DNA of 64,000 bases from Caenorhabditis remanei (taxonomy: Eukaryota; Nematoda; Chromadorea; Rhabditida; Rhabditidae): assembly GCF_010183535.1 (NCBI RefSeq), contig NC_071328.1:15004001-15068000 (forward strand), written 5' to 3'. Position 1 is the first letter of the stretch; each line of letters opens with the position of its first letter. Made by a program: the position numbers and the translations under genes. This document shows positions 26,001-34,418 of the stretch, one piece after another. Under the pieces are notes generated by a model. The model worked only from the letters and a program-made list of their open reading frames with translations, was not told the origin of the DNA and made no database searches.

Positions 26001-28367
26001 GGTTTCAGAATTCTAGCAATTGTACTCGCTGAACATCTTGTGTATTTCTTGCAATTGTCACTTGCTTCCTTGTAAACCTGTTCATTCTTCAATCTTTTTG
26101 CCAGCATATACTGTTTCAGTTTCTCATACTCTATCACCAGCTCAGGACACAATTTTTCAGCACTTTGTGGAAAGACATATGTTCCCTTCGGATCTCCGTC
26201 GAAAACCATATTGTACTCACAGAATTTTCTACTTGGTCACCATGCACCAATACAAGATACAACAATCTCACTTTTATCAGAAAAAGTAACCAATTTGGTG
26301 ATGAAAATATCACCGAAACTTTGAAATTTTCCAATTTCTCTTATTCTTACTTTCCTTTTACTAGAAAAATAAGTACTTTCCACTGAAATATCACTGGAAT
26401 GATAAAACTATTTCCTTTTCGCTTTTACTTTGCGAAATTTGGAAAATATACTTTTTCTCACTTTTTGCGAGAAAATTTGAATCACTATTTACCAGACGAG
26501 CAGAATCGAATTTCTGTTCGAAAAATAAATTTTCCGTCAGAAAAATCGATAATTTTTATGTAAATTCGTGGAATATCAGAAATTTCCACGAATTCCTGCT
26601 CAATTTATCGCAAAATTTTCAGATGAAAGTAATTGGAAATTTGAATTTTCGCTGGAAAATTTTCCGACGAAAAATCAATAATTCACTATCAATTCGTGGG
26701 TTTTTCCACGAAAAGTCAGCAAATTTCAGAAAAATACACGCAAATTCAACGAATTTATGTGCACTCTCTGATTTTTCCAACTAATTTCACCAGAAAATCG
26801 ATAAATTCTCTGGAATTAGTGATAGCCTTTCGAAATAACAGTGGCACTGCTCACTGCTTTCAGCTATTTGCACGAAATCACCAGCACTGGTCACTCAGTG
26901 TCCCAGTCCGATTTTTCCGTGGGAAATTCTCTTGAAGTAATGTTAGCACTGCTTAACACCTTCGAATTTCAGACGCAACAGGTCCTTTTTCTCGTCTTTC
27001 GACTCGAAAATTTGGCAACGGCCCCCAAGTTAAAGAAGTGAAACACAAACACGGGTTCTCGTAATAATTCTTTTATTACGTAACCCAAAAACAAGCAAAA
27101 GACAATAAAAATTGGTCAACACGACCCAAGGTGAGGAAAACAAAATAAAACAACTGAGAAAACGACACCAACCGGTGTCGTTCAGCGCCCAGAATGATAA
27201 CAAAAACTAACTCAAGAAAAGGCAAAATCACTAACGAGATAACGACGCGCACCTAACGTGCCGCCGCCAGCGCCCAAGAGTCCTGAAATTCTCCATTTTG
27301 AAACCGAAATTGACAAAACAGCGGCGAGAAGTGCGCGCGCGCCCGTAGGTCAACGCGGCAACACAGTGACATACGGAGTGAGTCTAGAAACTCAAGCGAC
27401 TTTAAAGAATTGTTTAGAAAGCACACGGTGCCAACCGTACAAAAAAAAACTTTTTTGAATTTTTTTTTCAGAGGGGGCCGGATGGCATCTATAATTGTAA
27501 AAGTGGCAGAAATGTTACATGAGTGAACAGAAAATGTCTTGAACTATCTTTTTATAGTTTACCGTTTTTTGTTAGCTCCGCCCACTTTTGAGTTATGTGC
27601 CTTTAAAGATAAGGTGATTCCTACCCCGCATTCTAAGGTTGCAATCTTTAAAGGCGCATATCTCAAAAGTGGGCGGAGCTACCTAAAAGTTGTCAACTGT
27701 AAAAATGTAGCGCTTTTTGTAATTTACAAGATAAAATAAATCAAAAACGGAAAAAATCAAAAATTCCAAAAATTGACCGTAAGCGGATCCAAATCCTGGT
27801 ACCCATTCTCATAGTGCACCTTGGCCAACAACTACTCGACCAACCTCAGATTTTGCTAAAAATGTGGTTTCCGGCATGAAAAATTGAGTTTTTAATGGTT
27901 TTTAACGTGAGAAATGGAATTTTCCGGTTATTTTGATGTAAGAATCACATTTTTCCATTAAAAATGACAAATTTGGGCAGTTTTTGCAAATTTCCAACTT
28001 AAAAGGCGCGTATCTCAAAAGTGGGCGGAGCTATCAAAAAACGGTCTACGAAAAAAATATAGCGCTTTTTGTGATCTACACAACAAACTTGATATCTAAT
28101 TAAAATTACCAATTTTAGACCTCGTGGCGCCCTTTCAAAAAAAATGTTTTCAGACCTACCGTCTTCAGGGTCACATCGAAACAAGTTTTTGAGGGAATCG
28201 GCTCGAATCGCACAGCGTAAAATTGTCCGGCGCCCTCGACAGCGCAATTCTGGAAGGATTATCGATTGATTTTTCAGTTTAAATTTTTTTAATAAAATTT
28301 AAAAATTTACGTAAAAATGCCAACTCACCACCACGTTCTCGATACGTTTCTCGCAAAACGTTGCCAT
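17007..28367 (-). CDS. E2-fold (UEV-like) protein, no catalytic Cys motif, 135 aa, 10.8-kb intron
   Basis: Minus-strand exons: 28367-28329 (ATG, 13 codons), 28249-28160, 17399-17246 and 17131-17007 (TGA). The lengths 39+90+154+125 total 408 nt and read through without a stop. Splice sites are canonical (donors GTGAGT, GTAGGT, GTAAGT; acceptors CTTCCAG, CTTTCCAG, TTTCCAG). Residues 51-66 (EYIITVNIPKTYPFTPP region) match the strand and YPFxPP turn of ubiquitin-conjugating enzymes, and W86-x-P88 followed by IxxVL matches the helix after the active site. The usual HPN motif and catalytic Cys segment are absent; only about 15 residues separate the two blocks. This suggests an inactive E2 variant, perhaps an adaptor. 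The tail is rich in Arg, Pro and Ser. An AATAAA lies at 16980-16985, 22 bp past the stop. Intron 2 (28159-17400) contains a Maverick-like deletion derivative and a tandem LTR element. E2 fold is likely; the exact family is unknown. Confidence 0.72.
18049..18215. repeat. 27-bp minisatellite in the left inverted repeat
   Basis: Six tandem copies of a 27-bp unit containing GGTGTCGATGAAGTTGTGGT. Because 27 is a multiple of three, both strands stay open and make artefactual repeat peptides. The mirror copy at about 19490-19625 has five units, so the two arms differ by one unit. Confidence 0.85.
18737..18960 (+). pseudogene. Gene remnant between the Maverick-like inverted repeats
   Basis: A 54-bp intron (18737-18790, donor GTAAGT, acceptor TTTGCAG) precedes an ATG at 18808 that opens a 27-codon frame rich in Arg and Ser, then in Glu, ending at TAA 18889-18891. 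After a shift of frame, coding-like sequence runs on for about 25 codons (rich in Arg and Lys). This looks like the 5' end of a spliced gene cut short by internal deletion. I cannot assign it to a family. Confidence 0.4.
19490..19625. repeat. 27-bp minisatellite in the right inverted repeat
   Basis: Five units of the 27-bp repeat seen at 18049-18215, in inverted orientation (ACAACTTCATCGACACCTAC core). Confidence 0.85.
20320..20736 (-). mobile_element. LTR copy 1 (3' LTR of the tandem retroelement)
   Basis: 417 bp. In element sense (minus strand) it starts TGTACGGTTGGCACCG and ends CTTCTTTAACT. Immediately upstream in sense is a purine tract (AAAAGAAGGGAGA at 20749-20737), the expected polypurine tract. 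The outer flank is AAAAA, matching AAAAA after LTR copy 3, consistent with a 5-bp target duplication but of low information. Its left part differs from copies 2 and 3 by many small changes, while its right part is identical to copy 2. Confidence 0.85.
21096..22856 (-). CDS. 586-aa ORF of the LTR element, unit 1
   Basis: A single uninterrupted frame fills most of the internal region between LTR copies 1 and 2. The first 120 residues are Lys/Glu-rich and probably helical (after MVFDGDPKG). A long polar middle follows. The C-terminal 150 residues hold four spaced repeats of the form EEPRPRKDPP (one with H for P), then a His-rich end. I see no zinc knuckle, protease, reverse transcriptase or integrase. 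By position it is a gag-type or accessory protein of a non-autonomous LTR element, but the sequence does not match a Gag family I know. It is identical in length and sequence to the unit-2 frame. Confidence 0.72.
   Translation of the reverse strand: MVFDGDPKGTYVFPQSAEKLCPELVIEYEKLKQYMLAKRLKNEQVYKEASDNCKKYTRCSASTIARILKPMRDYCERITAESQDDKWKLVILEYKRAQSETQIDCCQELLAEKGKDIDTKSVGVTKSVQTEEQYFEKLHISSSNVEKVTVSSETKCSNDNESENKLIDYRKERKSLCKGQGIAKIVFEKELGYDVDKVSIEAGNVKELFVMKSNKVLCCEEVKADEIQSSCAISTHGKDENIGVTKGCTIANISDDKLCSGDQTPGKAQRSVTFTQYETKKQSVQQKIASDVIDSNVDLVNDQEEREVENTILERKSMQLLKHILVVENTKHHYNANSVSSTGGNSYEDEAKRKKVDQKAEDTVTCPGPPLNSNNSPLISHHTKHQSFLGNNTENLVEKNCSSDFKIPNPGKPGLEKKGDGACGGVFQMKTKRRKREEPRPRTDPPSLSMIYVRDEIADDFSDIVACEENVISSHQITSDQSAWSETKSKRVEEEPRPRKEPPQSILLNWSDTKTGRIKEEPRPRKDPPHSWIMFDDTWRRTKEEHRPRKDPPMSHTQHYGHHGNLFGCRNQGNRLQDTTRNFISC
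23676..24089 (-). mobile_element. LTR copy 2, recombinant between copies 1 and 3
   Basis: 414 bp, shared by both internal units. Its plus-strand left part (up to about 23830) matches copy 3 and not copy 1. Its right part, including GAATAGTTTAGAAGAGCAC, matches copy 1 and not copy 3. In sense it is followed by TGGGGGCCGTTGCC (23675-23662), a candidate primer-binding site because it starts TGG right at the LTR edge. Confidence 0.85.
24449..26209 (-). CDS. 586-aa ORF of the LTR element, unit 2
   Basis: Exact duplicate of the frame at 21096-22856, displaced by 3353 bp. It has the same Lys/Glu-rich N-terminus, the same EEPRPRKDPP-type repeats near the C-terminus and no polymerase domain. The only difference I noticed between the two internal regions is one T in a homopolymer at about 23345 (unit 1 has six T, unit 2 has five), outside the frame. 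Confidence 0.72.
   Translation of the reverse strand: MVFDGDPKGTYVFPQSAEKLCPELVIEYEKLKQYMLAKRLKNEQVYKEASDNCKKYTRCSASTIARILKPMRDYCERITAESQDDKWKLVILEYKRAQSETQIDCCQELLAEKGKDIDTKSVGVTKSVQTEEQYFEKLHISSSNVEKVTVSSETKCSNDNESENKLIDYRKERKSLCKGQGIAKIVFEKELGYDVDKVSIEAGNVKELFVMKSNKVLCCEEVKADEIQSSCAISTHGKDENIGVTKGCTIANISDDKLCSGDQTPGKAQRSVTFTQYETKKQSVQQKIASDVIDSNVDLVNDQEEREVENTILERKSMQLLKHILVVENTKHHYNANSVSSTGGNSYEDEAKRKKVDQKAEDTVTCPGPPLNSNNSPLISHHTKHQSFLGNNTENLVEKNCSSDFKIPNPGKPGLEKKGDGACGGVFQMKTKRRKREEPRPRTDPPSLSMIYVRDEIADDFSDIVACEENVISSHQITSDQSAWSETKSKRVEEEPRPRKEPPQSILLNWSDTKTGRIKEEPRPRKDPPHSWIMFDDTWRRTKEEHRPRKDPPMSHTQHYGHHGNLFGCRNQGNRLQDTTRNFISC
27028..27441 (-). mobile_element. LTR copy 3 (5' LTR of the tandem retroelement)
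   Basis: 414 bp, starting TGTACGGTTGGCACCG in sense. It carries private differences in its right part (CGGCAACACAG, AAGCGACTTT, AATTGTTTAGAAAGC) and shares its left part with copy 2. In sense it is followed at once by TGGGGGCCGTTGCC (27027-27014), the candidate primer-binding site. The outer flank is AAAAA. Confidence 0.85.
27510..28100. repeat. GTGGGCGGAGC palindromes with a tRNA-like segment upstream of the E2-like exon 2
   Basis: A forward arm near 27575 and reverse arms near 27671 and 28021 bracket a reverse tRNA-like block (27775-27845: diverged B box and CTACTCGACCAACC). The repeat ends about 60 bp from the donor site of the E2-like second exon at 28160. Confidence 0.65.
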
Positions 28368-28392
28368 TTTTCAGCAACTTCTTCAATTCAAA

Positions 28393-31300
28393 ATGAATCT
28401 GATTATTCTGATAGTCTTCTTATTTTCACTGGTTTCGGGTAAGCGTGACCTACAGGGCTTGGCGCGAAATTTTAATTTTTTGAAAAAATTCAAAATTTTT
28501 CAAATTTTTAGGCGCGAAAATTCGAAAATTGATCGATTTTTTGGAGAAGGATGCGCCGAATGATATCGAGAAGGCACCGAATTATAATGAAGAAAGTGTG
28601 GCGTTTAGGAGGGTGAGTTTGGGGGGAAATTTGCGGTGGAGCGCGATTGCTGCGTTCTCGAAGAAGGGCTAACGTTAAGAGCTTGTCATAGTCTCAAATT
28701 TTGTGTTAAACCAAAAAATGTTACGTTGGTTGTGTAGATCAAGAAAAGAGCTATATTCTAGTACCAAGTAATTTTTTGATAGCTCCGCCCACTTTTGAGA
28801 TATGCGCCTTTAAAATATGCTAAATTTAAATTTTTGCAAAAAATTGACCAATTTCGAAATTTTGTAACTTTTTTATTTTCAATTTAAATTTAATGATTTT
28901 ATGTTCATCTTGTAGGTCAAAAATCTGGACTACAATTTTGTAGTTGACAACTTTTCGATAGCTTTGCCCACTGTTGAGATACACGCCTTTAAAGATAGGT
29001 ACCTCATGGAACACGCGCTCTCCGACTCTCCGATCTTTAAAGGCGCATATCTCAAAAATGGGCGGAGCTATCAAAAAACGATCAACTGCAAAAATATAGC
29101 CCTGGGTTTGATCTACAAGAATATATAATTTTAGGAAATAAATATTATTGGGGATCCGTGACGGGTTCTCAAAAACTCAAAGTAAGCTCCTTTTTTGTCT
29201 CCAATTGTTCTCCATTTTTTTCTTTTTTTTTTTAAATAATTTCAGAACAAAAACTTCAACCCTTGTCTGGAAAATCGTTTCGTTTGCTCGAACAACGGGA
29301 AATGTTTGAGTGAGGATGGAAAGTGCGGTTTTTTCCTTTTTTTCTTTCAAACTTTCTCAATTTTCACCGATTTTTCAGTTTCTACTGTGTCTGCCCCGTC
29401 ACGCATTACGGTAAAACATGTGAACACGTGGCGGATCAATCGAAATGTGAGCGGAATTTGTGTCAGAATAATTCGACATGTGTCAGGTATATATACTTTA
29501 ACTATATGCTGTGACTGAGAGCTCCTCGGCGCCTCCATACTTGTCAAATCACGGGCCCTCTGAAAATTTCAGGGCCCGGGCCGGCCCGCAGGGCCCGCAG
29601 CAAGCCTTTTTTTCAATATTTTGACGGGCCGGGCCGGAAGATTTTTTTAGCGGGCCCGGCCCGGCCCGGCCCGGCCCGTGACAAGTATGGGCGCCTCCAA
29701 TCTCGCCGCCCGCTTTCCCCCACATTTATATACGCCCGCTCACACTCGTCTCGCCGGCGGAGAGATGGCCGAGCGGTCCAAGGCGCTGGTTTAAGGCACC
29801 AGTCCCTTCGGGGGCGTGGGTTCGAATCCCACTCTCTTCAGTTCTCTTTTTTTCTTTTTTCTTCTTTTTCTCTTTATATTAGGGGATTTTCAGCATCCAA
29901 ACCAAGAAGACCATTGTGAACACAGTGTTATTGAAGTCTTTAAGACTCACTAAAGGTGCGAACTCGCCGCTAACCGACAAAGAGCTCGCCGATATCGATA
30001 TAGAAGTGGAATACGAGTGTATTTGCCAAAAAGGGACCTTTGGAGGGTTGTGTGATGAGTCGGATGTGGATAGAAAGTGTCAAGAAGTGTACTGTCTTGG
30101 TAGAGGCAAAGGAACGGTAGATCAAAATGGAACATGTCATTGCGAGTGTGAAAAACAGTTTTTTGGGGAGAGGGTAGGCTGAAAATCTGAAATTTTCTTT
30201 TTTTGAGATTCTGAAAGTTTTTTTAATGTTTAGTGTGAACAACTGTCGGCATGCTTCGATACACAATGCCAGAATGGTGGCGTTTGTGAGGATGTGGTGG
30301 ATTGGCAGGTAATGGAAAATTTTGAAAAAAAAAATTGTTTGGGAATGTTTTTCAAAATTTTGAGCGGGTCTCACGGTCTTTATTTTGACTCATTTTGTAG
30401 ATTAAACCTAGTTCTACATTTTTCTAGTTGACAACTTTTTGATTGCTCCGCCCACTTTTGAGATATGCGCCTTTAAAAAATGCGACATTGAACTTTTTTC
30501 AAAAAATTGACTAAATTCGAGTTTTTGTAACTTTTTTATTTTCAGTCCAAATTTATTGATTTTAAGTTTATTTTGTAGATGAAACCTAGTTCTACATTTT
30601 TGTAATTGATTGTTTTTTGATAGCTCCGCCCACTTTTGAGATATGCGCCTTTAAATATGGGTACCCCAGAACGCAAAGGTATAATGCGGAAAAACGTTGT
30701 GTCTCAAAAGTGGGCAGAGCTATCAAAAAGTAGTCAACTTCAAAAATGTAGAGCTAGGTTTGATCTACACGATCGTCTAAACAAAAACAATATAAATTGC
30801 TACGGAACCCCGTGACACCTCTTCAAAGTCAACCTATTTTTTCATATTTTTCAGACCAAAACTGTCACTGCTACCTGTAAATGCCCACAAACTTTGGAGA
30901 TTATTGGTGGTACAGTAACTGGTAATTAGCACACCAATTATCAAACACCAATTATCGATTTTCTAGGCGAAAACTGTGAAAATCTGAAAATCCCGGACAC
31001 AATCCCGGCGGATCTGGTTCCTTGCGCCGCGGGACGAAATTCTTGGTACTTTTTCGAAAGGTTAATTGCCCAGTGAGTTAATTAATCAAAAAACAAATTT
31101 GATCTACAAAATGCCAGAATCGACATCGGTCTTGATAAGGATATCTGGGAGTTGGGGGCAATTCAGAAAGACTATCATGATGGCGAGACGAAAAACGGGA
31201 AAATGGATAGCGGATGGTGTAAAAATGATGGGAAATGTGTAGCAGAAGTGATTAGAGGTGAGAAAATCGAAAAAATTCGCGAAAAATTGGGCAAAAATGA

Positions 31301-34300
31301 CCAATTTCTGAAATTCCCCCTCTTAACTCTGTTTCTCTAACACCCTCCTCGCCGCCTCCCCCTCTCGCCGGCTGCTACAGTCTTATACGCCTTGCGCCCT
31401 CTCCTTACTCGCCGCCCGGTTAGCTCAGTCGGTAGAGCACCAGACTCTTAATCTGGTTGTCGCGGGTTCGAGCCCCGCATTGGGCTTATCTTTTTTTTCG
31501 TTTATTAAATTTTTTCTACTACTGTATTTTTCCAGTCCAAACCTCTCGGGCCTACTATATCCATCGTTGTGAGTGCCCGAACCGTCTTACCGATGGTTAT
31601 TATTGTGAGTATAAGCGTCACGACGCGTGCTCTTTAACTCGAGAAGAGCTGGCTCGCGGAGCACGTTGGGATGAGAAATGCACCGATTCTCAGCATGGAG
31701 CATGTGTGGATATTAACGGCGAGGCGACGTGTGTGTAAGTTTTCGCCTTACAGTAACCCTCTACAGTAACCCGTTTACAGCTGCAAACCGGACTACACCG
31801 GTGAGACATGCGAAGTGTTCGACCCATGTGCCAGACACCCTTGTAAGCATGGCGACTGTATTCCGGTAGGTCAAATATTGTTAGTGGAGCGCACTTGCAT
31901 CATCATCAAAGTATTTTTCAGATTCCCTCGTCAGCCGACGTGGCATTTGGCACCAGCCGATTTCAGTGTCTTTGCCCGTTATCCGCTAAACTGGATACGG
32001 AAAATAACGATTGTGTGGAGATAAATGAGAAGAAGTGTGCGAAGGGAGTGTGTGGCAACGGGCGGTGTGTACCGTGTGATAGGTATGGGGGAAATGGGGA
32101 AATTGGGGAAAAATGGTAAAAAGTTGCGAAAAAATGAGCAAAAACGCGTTTTTCTCAAAATTTTATAAGTAAAAACTGCTGAAATTTAGGCTATCATACC
32201 AATTAAGACATGCTGATTCTGAAAATATAAAAATTTCGAAAATTGGTACAGTGGTTGTTGAGATATTGGCCAGAACATCAAAGCGATTTTTTTGAAAATT
32301 CGTTGTAAGTACAAAAAACCGACTTCCTCGAAAATTTATAGATTAAAATTGCTGAAAATTGGCTAGAACAGTAATAAAGACATGTTGATTCAGAATATGC
32401 ATGCCCTAATTAGTATATCTACCAATTTTTACAATGTTTAGTATGTTCGATTCTTTGAAATATCAATTTTTGTGAAAATGTCCCCTGGAAACTTTTTTTC
32501 ATTGTTTTTTTTTCGAATCTAGGCTTGAAATTATTGAAATCTTCCAAATTCCTATATATTCTTTTCCAGCATGTCCAAATTGGTATATTTCATGATTTTC
32601 CACACTTTTTATCGATTAGTTATCGATTAGTCACAGCTCCACCGCGCTCCCCACTTTTATTACCGTCCTCTCCCCCTCTTATTCACGTTGCACCCATGGC
32701 CTACTGGTTAAGGGCGGCGCCTTTTGAAAAATCACTCCCTGGTTCAATTCCTCTCCCCACCAATTCATTTTTTTCTTTTTTATTTTCCCCAAAAAATTGA
32801 TTTTTTCAGCGATATCCCCTCGGCCGACGACCTAATGCCTCTGTGCAACCCAAACGAGAAGGCCCAGGGCTTCAGATGTCTCTGTGAATCCGGATACTTG
32901 CCACCGTTCTGTAAGATTCACACGAATCCATGCTATCACAATTTGTGCCAGAATTCTGGCACGTGTCGAGTGGATCCAAAGACACGGAGCTATGAGTGAG
33001 TGAAACATTTTGAAATGCTATGAGTGAGTGAAACATTTTTTTTATCGAAAAAATCGAAAACATTTTGATCGGGGTACTGTAGTTGGGATCGTTTTGATCC
33101 TGAAGCTCAAACGCCGAGAATCCAAGATACTGTAGTAGTGAAGTAGCTACAGTATCCCAAGCGGTCCAGGATTTCGGATTTAGGATCCAGAGTTACAGTA
33201 ATCCACCTCTTCCAGGATCCAACTACAGTACCCCGAATCCTGGAATTTCAAAAAAATGTTTTTCGATTTTTTGCGATTTTTCGGATAGTTTTCGAAAAAA
33301 CTGTTCAAAAACCAAAATTTTGTAAATTTTACCTGACATTTTCAAAACTTCAGAAACAAAAATAGTGATTGTTGAATTTTTTCTGAAATTTTTTCTCTTT
33401 TGTACTCAAAAACAGGTTTCCGGAGTGTCTGAAATCCGTCAAAAACTCAACTTTTAAGCTCAGAATGTCAAAAAACGCAAAAATAAAAATGCAAAAAAAG
33501 TTTTGCCACGGAGAGGAATCGAACCCCGGAGTGATTTGGTGGAAAACTGGCATCTTAACCGCTCGGCCAGAAGTTGGCCGAGTGGTTAAGGTGTCTTTGC
33601 CACGGAGAGGAATCCTCTCCGTGGCAAAACTTTTTTTGCATTTTTATTTTTGCGTTTTTTGACATTCTGAGCACGAAAATCAATGATCTGGCTTCAAAAA
33701 TGAGGTTTTTATGGAATAAAAACACGATTTTCAGCTCAAAATCACTAATTTGAGTGAAAAACGGTGTTTTGGAAGCTAAAATCACGAGATTTTTGACCTT
33801 AAAAACCCAAAAAACGCAAAAATAGAAATGGAAAAAAAGTTTTGCCATGGAGAGGAATCGAACCCCGGAGTGATTTGGTGGAAAACTGGCATCTTGTCCA
33901 CTCGGCCAGAAGTTGGCCGACTGGTTAAGATGTCACCAAATCACTTCGGGGTTCGATTCCTCTCCGTGGCAAAACGTTTTTTGCATTTTTATTTTTGCGT
34001 TTTTTGACAATCTAAGTGGTTTTTTCGGTGTTTTTTCAGCTGTCAATGCTTAAACGGAACACGTGGAAGTCTATGCGAGACCATCGACGATTCATGCGAC
34101 GCCTTCGGAAGCAAAATCTGCGTCCACGGCGTCTGCGTCAACGACGCCTACTTCCATCGCGGATTCTCGTGTGAATGCGTCGAAGGATTCGAGGGATTCG
34201 ACTGCGACGTCGCCGTCGGATGGTCAAGTGTCTGGTATTCTCGTTTCGAGAGAAATTACCAATACACCGGGCCACTTCTCGCGTGTCTCCTATCGCTCAT

Positions 34301-34418
34301 CGTCATGTTCCCACTGATTCTGATGAGCAGAAGACGTCGTGACGAAGCGTCGTTAGCACCGACGTCGTCGTCAGATGGGGGGACGAAAGTGGAAGAGGGA
34401 AAATCCATGAATATTTGA
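28393..34418 (+). CDS. EGF-repeat type I transmembrane protein, 669 aa, 14 exons
   Basis: Exons: 28393-28438, 28512-28612, 29246-29322, 29379-29486, 29894-30173, 30234-30308, 30855-30921, 30967-31072, 31118-31257, 31536-31734, 31781-31865, 31922-32082, 32810-32995 and 34040-34418; the total of 2010 nt stays in frame. The protein starts with a signal peptide (MNLIILIVFLFSLVSG) and then has about ten Cys-rich EGF-like modules, recognisable by patterns such as CQNGGVC, CVHGVC and GFSCECVEGFEGFDC. A single membrane helix at residues 621-639 (GPLLACLLSLIVMFPLILM) is followed by SRRRR and a short Ser-rich cytoplasmic tail. This is a cell-surface protein with an extracellular EGF array; I cannot name an orthologue. 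TTTTTCAG at 28367-28374, 18 bp before the ATG, could be a trans-splice acceptor. AATAAA is at 34445-34450. Introns 4 and 9 hold tRNA genes, and introns 12 and 13 hold tRNA-like sequences. Confidence 0.88.
29536..29689. mobile_element. hAT-type MITE, GC-rich ends (copy A)
   Basis: 154 bp with ends CATACTTGTCA and TGACAAGTATG. The flanking 8 bp, GGCGCCTC, are repeated exactly at 29528-29535 and 29690-29697. An 8-bp duplication and CA...TG ends are hAT hallmarks. Subterminal DNA is GGGCCGGGCC-rich. It lies in intron 4 of the EGF gene, about 70 bp upstream of tRNA-Leu. Confidence 0.88.
29759..29840 (+). tRNA. tRNA-Leu (anticodon AAG)
   Basis: 82 nt. Acceptor GGAGAGA pairs with TCTCTTC. The D arm holds the A box (TGGCCGAGCGGTCCAAGG). 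The anticodon stem CTGGT/ACCAG closes the loop TTAAGGC, giving AAG. A long variable arm (CCCTTCGGGGG) is typical of Leu. The T arm GTGGG-TTCGAAT-CCCAC holds the B box. A T-rich Pol III stop follows at about 29846. It is on the same strand as the host EGF gene, inside intron 4. Confidence 0.97.
30390..30780. repeat. GTGGGCGGAGC palindromes in EGF-gene intron 6
   Basis: Two forward half-units (near 30446 and 30622) and one reverse half-unit (near 30710, with GGGCAGAGC) fill most of the intron between the exons ending at 30308 and starting at 30855. Confidence 0.65.
31414..31486 (+). tRNA. tRNA-Lys (anticodon CTT)
   Basis: 73 nt. Acceptor GCCCGGT pairs with ATTGGGC. The D arm is TTAGCTCAGTCGGTAGAGC. 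Anticodon stem CCAGA/TCTGG closes the loop CTCTTAA, giving CTT. The T arm is GCGGG-TTCGAGC-CCCGC. T8 at 31491-31498 is the Pol III terminator. It sits in intron 9 of the EGF gene in sense orientation, 49 bp before the next exon. Confidence 0.97.
32690..32765 (+). pseudogene. tRNA-like sequence in EGF-gene intron 12
   Basis: TGGCCTACTGGTTAAGG (32697-32713) resembles an A box of Leu/Ser-type tRNAs and GGTTCAATTCC (32741-32751) is a good B box. T7 follows from about 32768. The acceptor strands do not pair and the anticodon region has no clean 5-bp stem, so it is a tRNA pseudogene or tRNA-derived SINE head rather than a working tRNA. Confidence 0.6.
33504..33625. pseudogene. Inverted pair of tRNA-Ser/Leu-like sequences, pair 1
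   Basis: On the minus strand 33569-33504 reads TGGCCGAGCGGTTAAGATGC, then GGGGTTCGATTCC, then TCTCCGTGGCA: both internal promoter boxes are intact. Head-to-head on the plus strand, from 33575, is a second A box (TGGCCGAGTGGTTAAGG) running into a shortened body that ends CCTCTCCGTGGCA. The 5' acceptor strand does not match the 3' CCGTGGC, so no full cloverleaf forms. It lies in intron 13 of the EGF gene. Confidence 0.65.
33843..33971. pseudogene. Inverted pair of tRNA-Ser/Leu-like sequences, pair 2
   Basis: The minus-strand copy 33908-33843 and plus-strand copy 33914-33971 are head to head, 5 bp apart. The plus copy has TGGCCGACTGGTTAAGATG and GGGGTTCGATTCC and ends TCTCCGTGGCA, followed by T6 at about 33977. 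The flanks (AAAAAGTTTTGCC and GGCAAAACGTTTTTTG) are also inverted. The whole 33460-34015 interval is two nested palindromes in intron 13. Confidence 0.65.
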
